Made by a program: the position numbers and the translations under genes. The notes below the pieces were generated by a model. The model was not told where the DNA came from. It saw nothing but the letters and a program-made list of their open reading frames with translations, and did not search any database. From assembly GCA_001557505.1 (NCBI GenBank), contig LSAX01000006.1, positions 620,001 through 684,000 on the forward strand: a stretch of 64,000 bases of DNA, read 5' to 3'. The first letter of the stretch is position 1, and each line of letters begins with the position of its first letter. The DNA is from Reticulascus tulasneorum (taxonomy: Eukaryota; Ascomycota; Sordariomycetes; Glomerellales; Reticulascaceae). This document shows, in pieces, positions 1 to 12,083 of the stretch.

Positions 1-82
1 CTCCCTCTCACACACACTCTCCCCAGTACACGCTTCTGCTAGTTTCTCCCACTACCAAAGTTATCTCGATCTACCAGTCAAC

Positions 83-701
83 ATGAAGAACGTTTTCGCC
101 GTCGCCACAGTCCTTCTGGGCTTTGTCTCTTCAAGCATCGCCGCTCCCGCCGTCTCTGGCCAGCCCGTCTCTCATGGTGAAGTCGTTGCAAGAATGAACT
201 CGTCACCGGCTCCGGCAGCCCAGGCCGAGAACATGCTGAAGCGCACACCTGGCAACGTAAGTCTAGTCTGAAAATGCATGCACCAATCGTTGCATTTCCA
301 TGCCCCATGATCTCTTGCTTACTTGCTTGTCTTTAGGTCTACCTCTGCCGTGGAGAGGGCTGGCAGGACTGTGAAACCCACTCCTTCTCCCTTGATGGGC
401 CTCTGGGTGTGTGCACGCAACTTCCCCTCAGATTTATCAACAGGCTTGGATCGATTGGCCCTGATCCGGGCGCCATTTGCCGATTGACTGCGTAAGTCAT
501 CAGGTGCAATCCCCGCATTAACGTAGATGCCACTGACACTCCATTCAAAGAACATCATTGGCGGATGGCTGCCACAACCAAGGAGATCTGATGATTTCCA
601 ACCCCGGAAATGCTGCGGTTTACACTGCACAATCTAATGGAAAGAGCGTGGGAGAATGGGCTCACCACCTGGAGTGCAAAACATGTACCGCGTGCTTGTA
701 G
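83..701 (+). CDS. small secreted cysteine-rich protein (effector candidate)
   Basis: Three exons (83-256, 337-491, 551-701) join in frame to a 159-residue protein. Both introns have GTAAGT donors. The N-terminus is a clear signal peptide: a Lys, a hydrophobic stretch, then a small-residue site near SSSIAAP. The rest is short and polar, with eight cysteines after the signal: two in the LCRGEGWQDCE segment, one in GVCTQ, one in AICRL, one in DGCHN and three in the C-terminal ECKTCTACL. An even cysteine number and small size fit a disulfide-rich secreted protein. A possible Kex2-type site (LKR) lies just before the first cysteine at the exon 1-2 junction. The upstream 80 bp are strongly pyrimidine-rich, as in many fungal promoters. 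I do not recognise the family, so the effector role is only a hypothesis. Confidence 0.75.
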
Positions 702-1438
702 TCGAATACAACAAAATGATTCCTTTAGATTTCCAAGTCTAGGCTGTTTGAGTAGTTGGCATGCAATTCTCTGTGCTTGGAGACGCCATGTTGTTCAAGT
801 GCCATGGATATAACTATATAGAGTATACCGGTGATCAACTTCAAAACCATTCGCCCCCGTAGAATGCTCAAAGATTCCAGCTAGTACAACTCAATCTCAA
901 TGTTACTAGCATTGTCTTACGTATGTGTACCGTTAAAAGTGCGGGTAATAGGCGGGGTTGACGTTGCCAGCCTGGCAAAACGTCAGATTTTACGCGTACG
1001 CTGACAGGAACGAGCAGAATAAGCCCAGTCATGGCGGGATTCCGCCAAAACTTGGCCAATCGCCATTATTACGGACGGCGGCGCAAAAGAAACAGCCGAC
1101 TCCGCCCATCTGTCTTGGTTCGCAATGGAGCAAGACTTACCAAATCATTATCGACGGACCAGTTCAGTGTTGGAGTTGAGTATACAAATGAAGTCGTGCT
1201 GGACCTGTGATAGTTGAGGCGGAACCCCGCCATGCTCAGTCCAGTCCTCGCCCTCGCGTCCCATATGACACTAGTTTCAGCAATACTACGATTTGTAATC
1301 TGCATCCTTCAAATTCTCTCTAATACTTAACCTGTGCGGCATCGATATGGTGGAGAACATGAGTGCCAGAGAGATCACTTTCTTTTCGACAGACCACGTT
1401 CACCGAGTCCTCAATCTTGCCAGACTATCTTCCTCACA
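702..1438. other. intergenic, no gene seen
   Basis: This 737 bp spacer separates two plus-strand genes. Short open frames on both strands show no family motif. It presumably holds the terminator of the small secreted protein gene and the promoter of the SDR gene. Confidence 0.6.
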
Positions 1439-2472
1439 ATGACGTCCCCAATGGAGATGTTCAAGAACGCGAGAAACCCGCCCGCAGACCCGACGCACCT
1501 TTCCTTCAAGAACAAAACGGTCCTGGTAACCGGCGCCAACTCTGGCCTGGGCCATCAAGCTGCGATCAAGTATGCTGCGCTTGGAGCGTCGACTCTGATC
1601 CTAGCTGTTCGAACAAAGGAGAAGGGGGAAGAGGCCAAAGCTGCGATAATCCGAGAGACGAAATGTTCTCCTGACATCTTCATTATCGAGACCGTCGACC
1701 TTATTTCTTTCACCTCAGTCGTGGAGTTCTCGGACCGCATTAAGAAACGTGTCGCCAAGCTACATGTAGTGCAACTCGTTGCCGGCGTCGCGATGCCATC
1801 CTTCTCCAAGACGCAAGAAGGGTATGAGGTTGCCTTACAAGTAAACTTGTTCTCGACTACACTTATGGCCTTGCTTCTACTACCGAAGGTGAGGGAAACG
1901 GCCGATAACTCCGACGATGCATTCGTCCCATGCATCTCCATCCTAAACAGCGTTGCCTCCCTCCAAGTTGAAGAAGACTGGGTTTCGCCTGGCCAGACCA
2001 TCATACAGCGCCTGAACGATGGATCCAAGTACGACGAAAAGATCCAATACTTCTTGATCAAACTAGCTGGGTGGTTCACCGTGCGAGGATTGGCTGAGCG
2101 TTCAGGCGACAAGATTGTCATCAACGCCACGTGTCCGGGGTTGTGTAAGACCAACATGGCACGAAACCACCCTTTTATCCAACGCGCCATGCAGCAAGGA
2201 ATCTACATCATCTTCGGCCGCACTGCAGAGCAAGGTAGTCGAACCATGGTTAGTGCCACGGGCCTGGGACGTGAGAGTCACGGAAAATTCTGGACGAATG
2301 ACAAGTATCCCCCGTACGGAGTTCCAGAATGACCGTAGCGTTGACCTTTGCTGATTTATTATTTAGCCCAAGTTCGCTGTTGAAGAGCAAGCGTGGAGAG
2401 GAACTTTACCACGAGACATGGGAAGATATTCTATCTATTTTGCGCCAGCATGTCAGCTCGGACCTGATTTGA
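1439..2472 (+). CDS. short-chain dehydrogenase/reductase
   Basis: A classical SDR of 326 residues in two exons (1439-2313, 2367-2472). Visible motifs are the Rossmann TGANSGLG near residue 30, catalytic Ser in the ILNSVAS strand, and YxxxK as YFLIK followed by the usual helix. The NNAG motif is altered to VAGVA. The first ATG in frame is at 1439; the frame is open upstream but without an ATG. Reading straight through gives a stop at 2330-2332. Splicing a 53 nt intron (GTACGG donor, CTGAT branch, TTTAG acceptor) instead adds a tail containing EELYHETWEDIL, which resembles the usual C-terminal helix of this subfamily. The substrate is unknown. The next gene (minus strand) converges on it about 300 bp away. 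Confidence 0.82.
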
Positions 2473-2773
2473 AGCCTGTCAATAGGGACTTGGTGTAGCT
2501 GAAGTGGATTACAGAAGAATGCGCGCTGCATTGGCTATTTGTTCATAGGTAACACTATTGCACACATAGGCCGCAATGCAGCAACGAGCCATGCACGTAA
2601 GCGAGTGATGAAGTCGATAGTCTTAACGGATTTCAATCTGGGTGGATTTTGCGCTAAAAACCTGACTATGTACAAAAATCGCAATAACGCTGAAGATCCA
2701 GCGTGGTACTTTTCCTTACCCCGAAAGTCGTGAATTAGATGAGCCACGAGGAAGATGTCAACCAAACTCCATT
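2473..2773. other. convergent intergenic spacer
   Basis: Roughly 300 bp lie between the ends of the SDR gene and the carbamoyl-phosphate synthase gene. No coding signal is seen; it should hold both 3' ends. Confidence 0.5.
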
Positions 2774-5700
2774 TTAAAGAGGCTTCCCACCAATGAAGTC
2801 GGCCCATGGGCGAGCCTCTGAGGGGATCCCATCGGGTCGGGGAAGCTTCTTGGCCATACATTCCTGCGAGAGTAAGTGTCAGCGAAGCTAATGTTGTTGG
2901 TAAGTTTCAGGAGCAACTTGTTGTTGCTGAGTTTTGTCTTATGGAGCAGCTTGGAACTACCGAGGAGATCTGTGCTCCTTGAATTTGCCACTCCTCAAGA
3001 GCTCCTGAGGAAACCAAATGGGTGGGAACAACTAGGAAAGGGTGCGTACCGAGAACAAAATTGCCGTGTTGGCCTCCATCATTAAAGGCACGCCGAAGTC
3101 CTGCACGACATGTTAGTATTATGAACAATCAAAAGGAGGGTGGAGTTCCGAAGCCTGTCCCGAGAGCCAAAACCAGGCAGGTAGATGGCCCAATCCTGCT
3201 CGCGCCGATCATAGATTGGATCCATGACGACGAAATGGCCAGGGTATGCACGGGCGGAGAACGAGAGAATATGGCATAACAAAAACTCACCACTGCATTC
3301 CTCCGCATGAGGTAATCTTTGTCAAAAACATCCTGGTTGAAAAGTCAGTACACAACCTCGGAATCATGAGTTGGGGCCGGGGGTCAGGAGATCTGCGGCT
3401 CAGGGATATTCGCTTCCCATTCTTCACAAAACATATCTCTCCGCCTCCCAGGCCTCTAAAAAGAAAGGGGAGAGATGGCATACCTTCGGCCGCGATGAGC
3501 AGAGGTTAAACACACCCCGGATGTTGTTTGATTCGAAAGCGTCCCTTATTGCGATCTTGTCTACCGGCAAGTCGATCAATTTCACATCGACGCCGCCGCG
3601 GGCTGTTCTTTCGACGAGTTCCTTTACATCGGCCGACGCACAGAAAAATTTGTATCCCAGCGGGGAGAGATTGTCCACGACCTGGGTGAGCCAAGTTTTG
3701 TCGACGTCGCCGCCAAGCAGGATGCCCTCACCTGGCTCAGTGACGCGGAAGTTCATTGTCGATTGCATAGCGGTCCAGTACTTCACAGTAGTTAGTAAAA
3801 ACAACAAGTACGGGGTTTGCGAAGAACGGCTAGGAGCCGCGTAGGCACTGCACCAAGAGCTGCGAGTAGCCTCCGCGCATAGTAGTGGACTGGAAAGGGG
3901 CAAGGGACACTCTTGGAAGTACTTACAGCATCAACAATATCTTGTCCAAAGCATGCAATCTCGCCACTAAGTATATGGAGTTAGTAAGTTCCAATATGAG
4001 AGTTCTAAACCGCGGGGAGAAATTCAGAGAGGCAGGAAATAACAGTGCCACCAGAGCTTTTATTCCGGGCACATTTCGGCTGCCAAGTCAAAGGAGGGTC
4101 GGAAGTTCCAAAGAAACCTGTCAATGACGTACGTAGAGCTCATTTCAACACCAAGCATGGGGTCGGCACCCGCTAATCTCGTCCAGCCTGTGTACCTTAT
4201 GTCAGTCACTGATTCTCGAGAGGTCTTGGTATCGCATTATCGCAGGAGCAGAGCAGCACGTTTTACTCCTGTGATGCAATGACCGAACTTGTGAGTTGCG
4301 AGAAGATATCATGGATGACTTACTGAATTGGGCTACCTTGACGGCGCAATAGTCGCGTTCAACTGCCATAAGATCCGTGGGCTCCGGCACGTTTTGTCCG
4401 GTGAGCGCCTTTGTCGCAATGTCGATCTACAAGATTAGCGGTTAGCAAATGGTATATGTGGAAGATATTGGACATCGAATGAGACTTTGAGTGCCAGGGC
4501 ACTGTGAAATAGTTGTGCTGCGAATGAATGCACTGGGATAACATGTCCACTTCAGGCGCAATTGGATGGGGAAGAGGAAAGATAACGCACAAAGTTGGTA
4601 CCCAAAGTCTTGGAAACGAAGGGGAAAGATCGGGATGCGCGCAAGTTGCACTCGATGACGAGTAGATCGGGTTGCTCGCCGTTGTCCTTATCGACCTTAA
4701 TAATCTGCATGTTGAAAGGTCCTGTAATCTTCCAGGCCTTCGCAACTTTCTGGGCAATCTCCTTGACACGCTCCATGGTTTCCGTGTCGAGCTTTTGGGG
4801 CGGGAGGACTATGGTGGCATCACCAGAGTGGACACCGGCGTTCTCGATATGCTCTGAGACTGCATGTACAAGCAACGTACCCTGGGAAGCGACGGCATCA
4901 ACATCGAGCTCGGCTGCGCCTTCGATAAACTTGGAGATGACAACGGGATGCTCAGTGCTGACGGAGCTAGCAGCCTCGAGCTTCTCATTGAGCTCACTCT
5001 CTGACTTAATTACTGCCATAGCTGCGCCCGAGAGCACATAGCTTGGCCTGACGAGAACTGGGTAGCCAACTCGGTCAGCGAAGATTTTCGCCTCCGCCAC
5101 GCTGGTAAGCTCAGCCCACTTTGGTTGTGAAACATCGATGCTGTCGAGGATTTCGGAAAACTTCTTTCTGTCCTCAGCCTTGTCGATATCGAGAGGGTTT
5201 GTTCCAAGAATCTTTGCGCCGCCAACTTCTTGAAGTTTCAGAGCGATGTTCTGCGGCAACTGGCCACCGAAAGAGACGACAGCTGAGCCGGCATGCTCAA
5301 GCTCATAGATGTCCATGACGCGCTCATACGAAAGTTCTTCGAAGTAAAGTCTGTCCGCTACGTCGAAATCCGTTGAATATGTTTCTGGGTTGTAGTTGAT
5401 CATTATGGTCTTTTTCCCTTGTTCTTTAAGAGCACGGGTGGCGCTCACGGCGCACCAATCGAACTCAACCGAAGAGCCAATTCTGTATACGCCAGAGCCC
5501 AGAATGACAGCTTGATCATGGCCTGGCTCCAGGACTACATCGTGAGTAGAGGCGTTGTAAGTGGTGTACAGATAATTGGTATCAGCAGGGAACTCTGCGG
5601 CGAGAGTATCGATCTTCTTCACCCATGGATGGATGCCTAGAGACTTGCGATAGGCCCGAACTTCGTATTCGGAGACCTTGTGACCGCCGACACTTAGAGC

Positions 5701-8144
5701 CATGGCGATTTGTGCATCGCTGAATCCAAGGCGTTTCGCTTTGTCTAGTCGCTCCCTCTTTAGCGACTCTAGACCATTGCTCTGTTCGATGGATTTGCTC
5801 ATGTCCACAATGTTCTGCAGCTTGTACAAAAACCAGCGGTCGATTTTTGTGAGGTCATGAACCTTGTCAACTGAATATCCCTCATGCTGCATCGCCTGCC
5901 CAACCGCGATCCACCGGCGGTCCGTTGGATTAGAGAGCTCGTAGTCCAAGTCATCGAAGTGCTCCTTCTTCGCGTTGTACCAGCCAGGGTATTTGGGATC
6001 GACCATGCGGACGGCCTTTTGAATAGCTTCCTCGAATGTTCTGCCAATTGCCATTACCTCGCCAACGGATTTCATAGCCGAGCCGATACGCCTGTCAACC
6101 AATTGGAATTTGGAAAGATCCCAGCGCGGGATCTTTACTACGATGTAGTCAAGCGAGGGTTCAAAGTTAGCCGTCGTAGTTTTGGTTACGGCGTTTGGCA
6201 AGCTAGGCAACGTGCTCCCAAGGCCGATTTTAGCAGCGGTGTATGCAAGCGGATAGCCGGTGGCCTTAGAAGCGAGGGCAGAGGACCGCGACAGGCGGGC
6301 GTTGACCTCGATGACCCGGTAGTCAAGGCCATTAGGGTCTAGTGCGTACTGCAATTTCGAGAGTTAGCAAAGTTCTTATAGTGAAAGAGTCGCAGAACAA
6401 AATAGGCTTGTAAGTCATGTCTTGAGAGCGAGGCAGATTCTCGTGATGAATGAGATTCCGCACACTCTTGCAGCCTATCCTGGCCTAGAAATGATCCCAA
6501 ACGGGAAACTGCTCCTGAACAACATCTCTACTCTCAAGACAGACATGAATGTAACATGGAGCAAACTAGACAAACTACGTACCTGGCAGTTACATTCTCC
6601 CACAACACCTAGATGCCGAACAATCTTGATAGCCGCAGTTCGGAGCATGTGATACTCCTCGTCTGAAAGCGTCTGCGAGGGGGCGACGACAATCGAGTCG
6701 CCAGTGTGGATGCCGAGAGGGTCAAAGTTTTCCTAAATCCCAAATAGATAAGCAACAAAGAAGCTTCGCATGGAGCGGGCGAATTTACCATGTTGCACAC
6801 CGTGATACCTATTGTGAACACCTGGAGTTAGTAAAGTTTTCAAAAAGTTTTCGTGGTCCTCCCTCCCATAGCTGCCGACTTTGAGAAAATTGCGATTGAA
6901 CTTACAGTTGTCCTCGGAATCTCTCACTACCTCATATTCCACCTCCTTCCAGCCCTTGAGACTTTTCTCGACCAAGATTTGAGGCGAAAGAGTGAGAGAT
7001 CGGGCCGCCAGCTGCTCAAGCTCCTCCTTGTTTTCTGCGAAACCGGAACCAAGGCCACCCTAGAATGTGTTAACCAAGCCACCAATCATGAGTTTCACAA
7101 GTTGCTGCCATACCAAAGCATACGCTGCTCGAACAATAATCGGATATCCAACCTGAAGGTCTCGTGTAAGTCATCTGCCACAGTAAAAGCCAGGGTCATC
7201 CTCTCTTACCTTTTCGGCGGCTGCAAGGGCGTCGTCGACAGTCTCAGCCGCGAAGGACTTTGCTATGGGTATATTGATTTCTTCCAGAGCCTCTACAAAA
7301 TCGGGAGTCAGTAAGCTTTCATTTGTGGAAAATCTTGATCAATTCTGAGCGACGTATTGGGAGCCCGACGGGCGAGGAACTACCCCGCATATGAGATCAT
7401 TGCTTTCTCCCAAGATTACCTGACCTGGGCATGAAGACTGGGGGAGCATTGGAAAGCACGTACTTGCAAAGAGGTCGCGATCTTCACTGAGCTCGAGCGT
7501 TTTGACCGACGTGCCCAGCACCTTGACATTGTACTTTTCCAACAGGCCCAACTTCTGCATTTGCACGCCAAGATTGAGAGCGGTCTGCCCACCACAGGAC
7601 AGCACTATACTATCGGGACGCTCGCGCTGGAGGACATGCTCGCAGTATTCGGGGGTTACGGGCAGGTAGTACACCTCGTCGGCAAGGGCGTGGCTCGTCT
7701 GAATCGTGGCAATATTGGGATTGAGAAGCACCGTGGCGATTCCCGCTTCCCTGAGGGCCTTGAGAGCCTGTGCACCTGTTCAATTGATGCGTTAGTCGAC
7801 GATGCCCGCACCCAGGAAGCGGGGGTTGGAGCTCCAATGACTCATTTGGCAAACGTACCCGAATAGTCGAACTCTCCTGCCTGGCCAATGGCAAGACCAC
7901 CACTTCCAATGACAAGCACCTTCTTGATATCGGAAGCGGGCTGCTTGAAGAAGGAATTGGGCAGGTTTTGCAGGTAGCTGGTGGCACTGGGAGCCGATGG
8001 GGCGGCGGTTGCGAGGCGGCGTTTGGCAGAGTGAAAGCTCCTGCGGTGAGCAATTGCCCAGCGAGGAGCGGTAGCAGCGATGCTAGCGGCTCGCAGAGAA
8101 AGGGGCACCCTCGCCGCGAGAGGCAGAGTGCTCGTCACAAACAT
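2774..8144 (-). CDS. CPA2: carbamoyl-phosphate synthase, arginine-specific, large chain
   Basis: Fifteen exons join in frame to 1159 residues, the normal length for the fungal stand-alone large chain. The boundaries, high to low, are 8144-7859, 7775-7464, 7292-7210, 7152-7114, 7059-6906, 6808-6789, 6732-6583, 6348-4591, 4426-4324, 4187-4133, 3966-3927, 3780-3484, 3332-3291, 3100-3050 and 2863-2774. An Arg/Ser/Ala-rich N-terminus looks like a mitochondrial presequence. Next come [23 protein letters not shown], two ATP-grasp halves ([26 protein letters not shown] in the first; [19 protein letters not shown] in the second), and a C-terminal MGS-like allosteric domain. The absence of fused aspartate transcarbamylase or glutaminase supports the arginine-pathway form, where it makes carbamoyl phosphate with a separate small subunit. 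Exon 6 is only 20 nt. The long intron-free exon holds about half of the protein. Confidence 0.95.
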
Positions 8145-9049
8145 TGTCGAGTCTTGATGCCTTCTCGTCCCTTTTTCCGCGTGTGTCGTTGGTGAGCAGG
8201 AGCAGATTTCCAGTATCTCGTGAGGAGTCGTTCCTTATCAAAGGGGAAAAAAAAACCTAGGAAGGGATAGGTCACAGTGGAGTCGACCAGTAGCAGGGCT
8301 CTAGCCCTTTTGGCTTGTGACGATTGGACAGCCCTGGGCCGGCCCCACCCAGTCATAAATCTGGAGGTCAGGTGGGTCGAAAAACAGGTACCCCACCTGT
8401 TTGCCCATAACTGCAATTATGGTGAAAGCAGCTGAGGTGTTTTCTTCCAATCCACCTGGAATAACAGAGATTTCGCAGAAAGCTTGTCACACGCTAGCCG
8501 TGCCAAGACCCGTATCATCATCGTCGAGTATAAGTATGTATGCATAAGTATTGCTTGTCCGCGGGTGCTGGGTTGAAGTTCCTCTGTGCTGGGTGCAAAC
8601 ATGGCCGGGGGAATTCAAGATGCCCTGGCTACCTTGCCCAAGGTACCTAGTTTAGCTACCTAGGTACCTAATTAGGGACTGGCACTGTTAATAGTTGAAG
8701 TACCTGTACTGGCAGGGCATGATTGAGTGCACTGACCAAGCCAGCCCAGTTTCCAGGCTACGTAGAGGTCCGTATCTGATCTACAAAAACTTCGCTAGAG
8801 GTGGGGTTGGTGGGGCAGGACCACCGGTAGTCGGAAGGATATGACGACGCTACAGGCACGTACCAGGCTTGTTATATGCTAGCCGCCAATAACACGGCCC
8901 AATTTCTATGTTGGTCCCCTTCCCCTCCAAGATCTGGATTGGGTGGACCTTGATGGACCTGAAAACCCTTTCACCGCCCGGCAGTGAAAATCAAAATTTT
9001 CATACCGCGCGGTCTAATTACTTCCAGCGATCGATCCCTGACTGGTGTC
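8145..9049. other. intergenic with TACCTAGGTA palindromes
   Basis: This is the promoter side of the carbamoyl-phosphate synthase gene. No gene was found. Copies of the short palindrome TACCTAGGTA or its halves occur at about 8637-8685 and again near 9056-9066. Confidence 0.5.
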
Positions 9050-10085
9050 TGTAAAGTACCTAGGTACGACTCCACATTGTTACTTAACGCCCTGCTCCGC
9101 TCAACCAACTTGAACGCATCTCGGCCGTACCGCCTTTTCAGCAGCCCATGGACCACAGCCTAGCTTGCACATGAAATGTCCAAGGTTCCTGGCCAGAGAT
9201 TGTCGTCCATGAACTTGCGTTCATCCCACAGCGTCCAGATGGCCAGCACGTAGTTGATGTTGAAAGGCGTATGCCACACTGGCAGTCGTCGGTGAGTCGT
9301 GTCAGAATCCAAGGCGCAGGTGCCATGAACTCTATCAACGTCCTCAACGTCGACCTGCCGAGCTGATTTGATCATGTTCGCGAGCACGGGGCAGAGCGCC
9401 TAACGACCAGGTAGACATGAAGTACGCCCGGTTGTCCGTGACTAATGGATTAGGATGAATGGGACTACGGGAGAGTCCCGGCTATACACCTGGACAACAC
9501 ACGGAGCCGATGCTTAGATCTCGAACTGTTTTCTCATGGAAAACTGTCCCGAGCACGGTGAACGGGCTAGTGGCCTTGATGTTAAGCTTGACTTGGTCTC
9601 CGCAAGCCACTCAACAAGGTCTGCCCGGTACCTATCTTGCCCGCAATGTACGTGAACAGCCATGAACAGGCCTACATTGGGGGGCGACCGGGCAATTTTC
9701 GCCGCAGCCTCATTACACGAGTCCGATGTCGAGTGCTGGTATGGGAAACCCTTGGCAGGCATGATGCTGGCAGCCGCAGTCCCGGCATCAGTAAACGGCT
9801 TCAGCAACGGCGCGGCAGCGGCAGCCTCTAACAAAGCCCCTGACCGCAATAAGGATGACAAGATTCGGATTTAGACCCACCATCAGCTTTGTAGCTGTGG
9901 GGACAGAAGGCATAGACCTCCTTCATATGCAAATCCATGGTTTCCTCGTTGGCGTCGCGAGTAGTCCTCCGGACTCTGTAGCCGCAGGCGAGAATCTCTT
10001 TTCTGATGTGCAGAGCAAGGAAACCGCTGACGCCGGACACCAAGATTCTGGACGCTTTTGTAATGTTCGATTCTGACCACAGTCA
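9050..10085 (-). pseudogene. decayed NAD-dependent epimerase / aldehyde reductase (GRE2-like) pseudogene
   Basis: Reading the minus strand in shifting frames recovers an extended-SDR order of motifs over about 1 kb. It begins with a Rossmann start (RILVSGVSGFLALHI, then GYRVRRTTRDA), followed by a middle segment ending in DLVEWLAETKS. A VDVEDVDRVHG segment then matches the family's usual VDVRDVA motif, followed by PFNINYVLAIW and DERKF, and the end LLKRRYGRDAF with VESYL. No single frame links them: several frameshifts and stops intervene, and the catalytic YxxxK was not found. I therefore call it a relic rather than a gene with introns. Confidence is moderate because the pieces are short and no alignment could be run. 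Confidence 0.6.
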
Positions 10086-12083
10086 TCGTTGTTATCTCGA
10101 TAGGGGGGAGGTGCAAAGACCGGCTTGTGATGTTAGTTTACAGTTGAAGGGCATGTCCAAGAGGAGCATAAGATCAGCACAGTTCCCCTAGCACGTAGGT
10201 CGCATCTCTAGTGGCGCTTGTGTCTGACAGCAGGTCACGCTCAGCAACAAAACGCCGCCAACTTCATAATCACATTAATAATGAAAGCTGCTGGGCGTTT
10301 CACTCGAGGCCACATGCTCATGGGATGAAATCGGAAGGATCTTAGCAGACATGGCTGATTGTCGCAACTGTTAAGCGTTGGAAACCAAGATAGCGTACAC
10401 AATGGAAGTTGAATGTTGCGAGGTTGTGAACCTGCTTTGGTTGTGGGTCCCTGCATCCATTAGATAGCTTGGCCGCAGCCCTATGATGCATTCGCCCAGT
10501 CACGAGTCAAGACAGGGCAGGGTAAGGTATCTAAACGAACTCCACCTCATAGACACGCCCATGGCCAAGTCATTAACAAGTTGCCGTGCTCTCTGCCAGT
10601 CGAAGCTACTCTAAATTCGATTTGCTCTTCTCATCGCTTCTTCCCAAATCTAGCGTCGTGGCGTCCTTTGGTAATTGCCATGCTTAGGTGTATAACTAAA
10701 ACCACATCTTGGAGCAGCAAAACCCCGTATATACTATGGCTTTCCAACAGAGCTAAGTTTGAAGTGTTGACCGTCTGACTCCGAAGTGTTTGTTGTTTCG
10801 TTAGACGGCTGGCTGTGTTGCTCTACCGAAAGCCCGTATCAGGTTATCGAGACTTTAGGCATCCGTAAAGAGTTGCACCACAAGGACCCTCTTTCTTCAC
10901 TTGTAAGAGTAGGTCTTTGAGGTTGGCTAAGGGTGTAGGGATTTCCCACTCCTCTAATTCTTTCGCATGATAATTACAAGGCCGAGAAGATCATGCGGAC
11001 GAGACCAACGCGTCAGAAGGGCCAATGGACTTGCGATATATGGACGCCCCACAGCCTGGCGAGTCTTGGTTGAAGTGAGAAGACTAGCCACCCAAAAGTG
11101 TCGGCCGACAAGCACTTTTACGGGATCGGTACCCCATCCCCGTACTTCGACACAGAACAGTATGCCACGAACTGCCTACACGCCGCACAGGGCACACTCA
11201 CACTCAAAGCGCATGACCCACTTGAAGCCATAGCGGCTGGCCGTACGCTAATAAATTGCCCGTCCTGCCCGCTTTACAATGCAAGAATGATAAACGCGGG
11301 AAGCCTGCACGTGAGCTGGCGTGTTCATTTTATTCCAGCATATTCAAAGCAAAAACAGAAGACCGTCAGGCGTGCTTGACTGGGTGGTTTCTTGTGCAAC
11401 AGAGCAAATGAAAATTTTCAGACCGCCCGATAGGCTAAGGTGCCTCAGTCCTGCGTCTGAGAAGCCGTGTTCCGGTGTTAGAGCTGCTGCATCCGGCAAG
11501 GCGTAAACAAGCATTTCCTACGATTAGACGGGGGTCAAGATAACATGAGGGGGCTTATCGCACCACGACTAGGGGATGCCCCCCGGGGATAACTCCAGGC
11601 TATGTACTCCGTAGCCAGGCAGCCACTGCGGCTCGATGCAGAAGCCGTTAGAGCGGCCTAATAATATAGAGAGAGCAGCGGCAAAAGGCCCATCCGCCGG
11701 TAATTGCAGGGTAGCATCCTGAACCCACCCGGAGAACAGGGAAGAGTTCGAGGATCTTCACCTACTTATCAATGGTGACTCTTGCACCGTTGAAACCTCG
11801 AAGCCTAGAACCAGACACCCACTTTATGCACGATCCCGGATCACTGAAATCTCATCACTGAATGTGTCCTGGTGCTGCTCCGGCCCACCATGTTCAGCAG
11901 TCCTAAGCAGTCCTAACTACTTCTCAAGACGTGCTGCGGGTCTCAGAGTGATCGAGTAAACCTGCAGGCATCCACGATTCGGTCAATCTTTTTCTATTTA
12001 TTGGCCGAGCCTACGCATTCGAGAGATCCTCAGCCGACGGCTTGCGTGTCGACCAGTATCAGTTCAATCGGCAGCGTTACACA
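10086..12083. other. gene-poor intergenic region
   Basis: Two kilobases with only short, unrelated open frames, none longer than about 100 codons from an ATG and none with a recognisable motif. It separates the relic epimerase from the ABC transporter and must contain the promoter of the latter. Confidence 0.5.
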
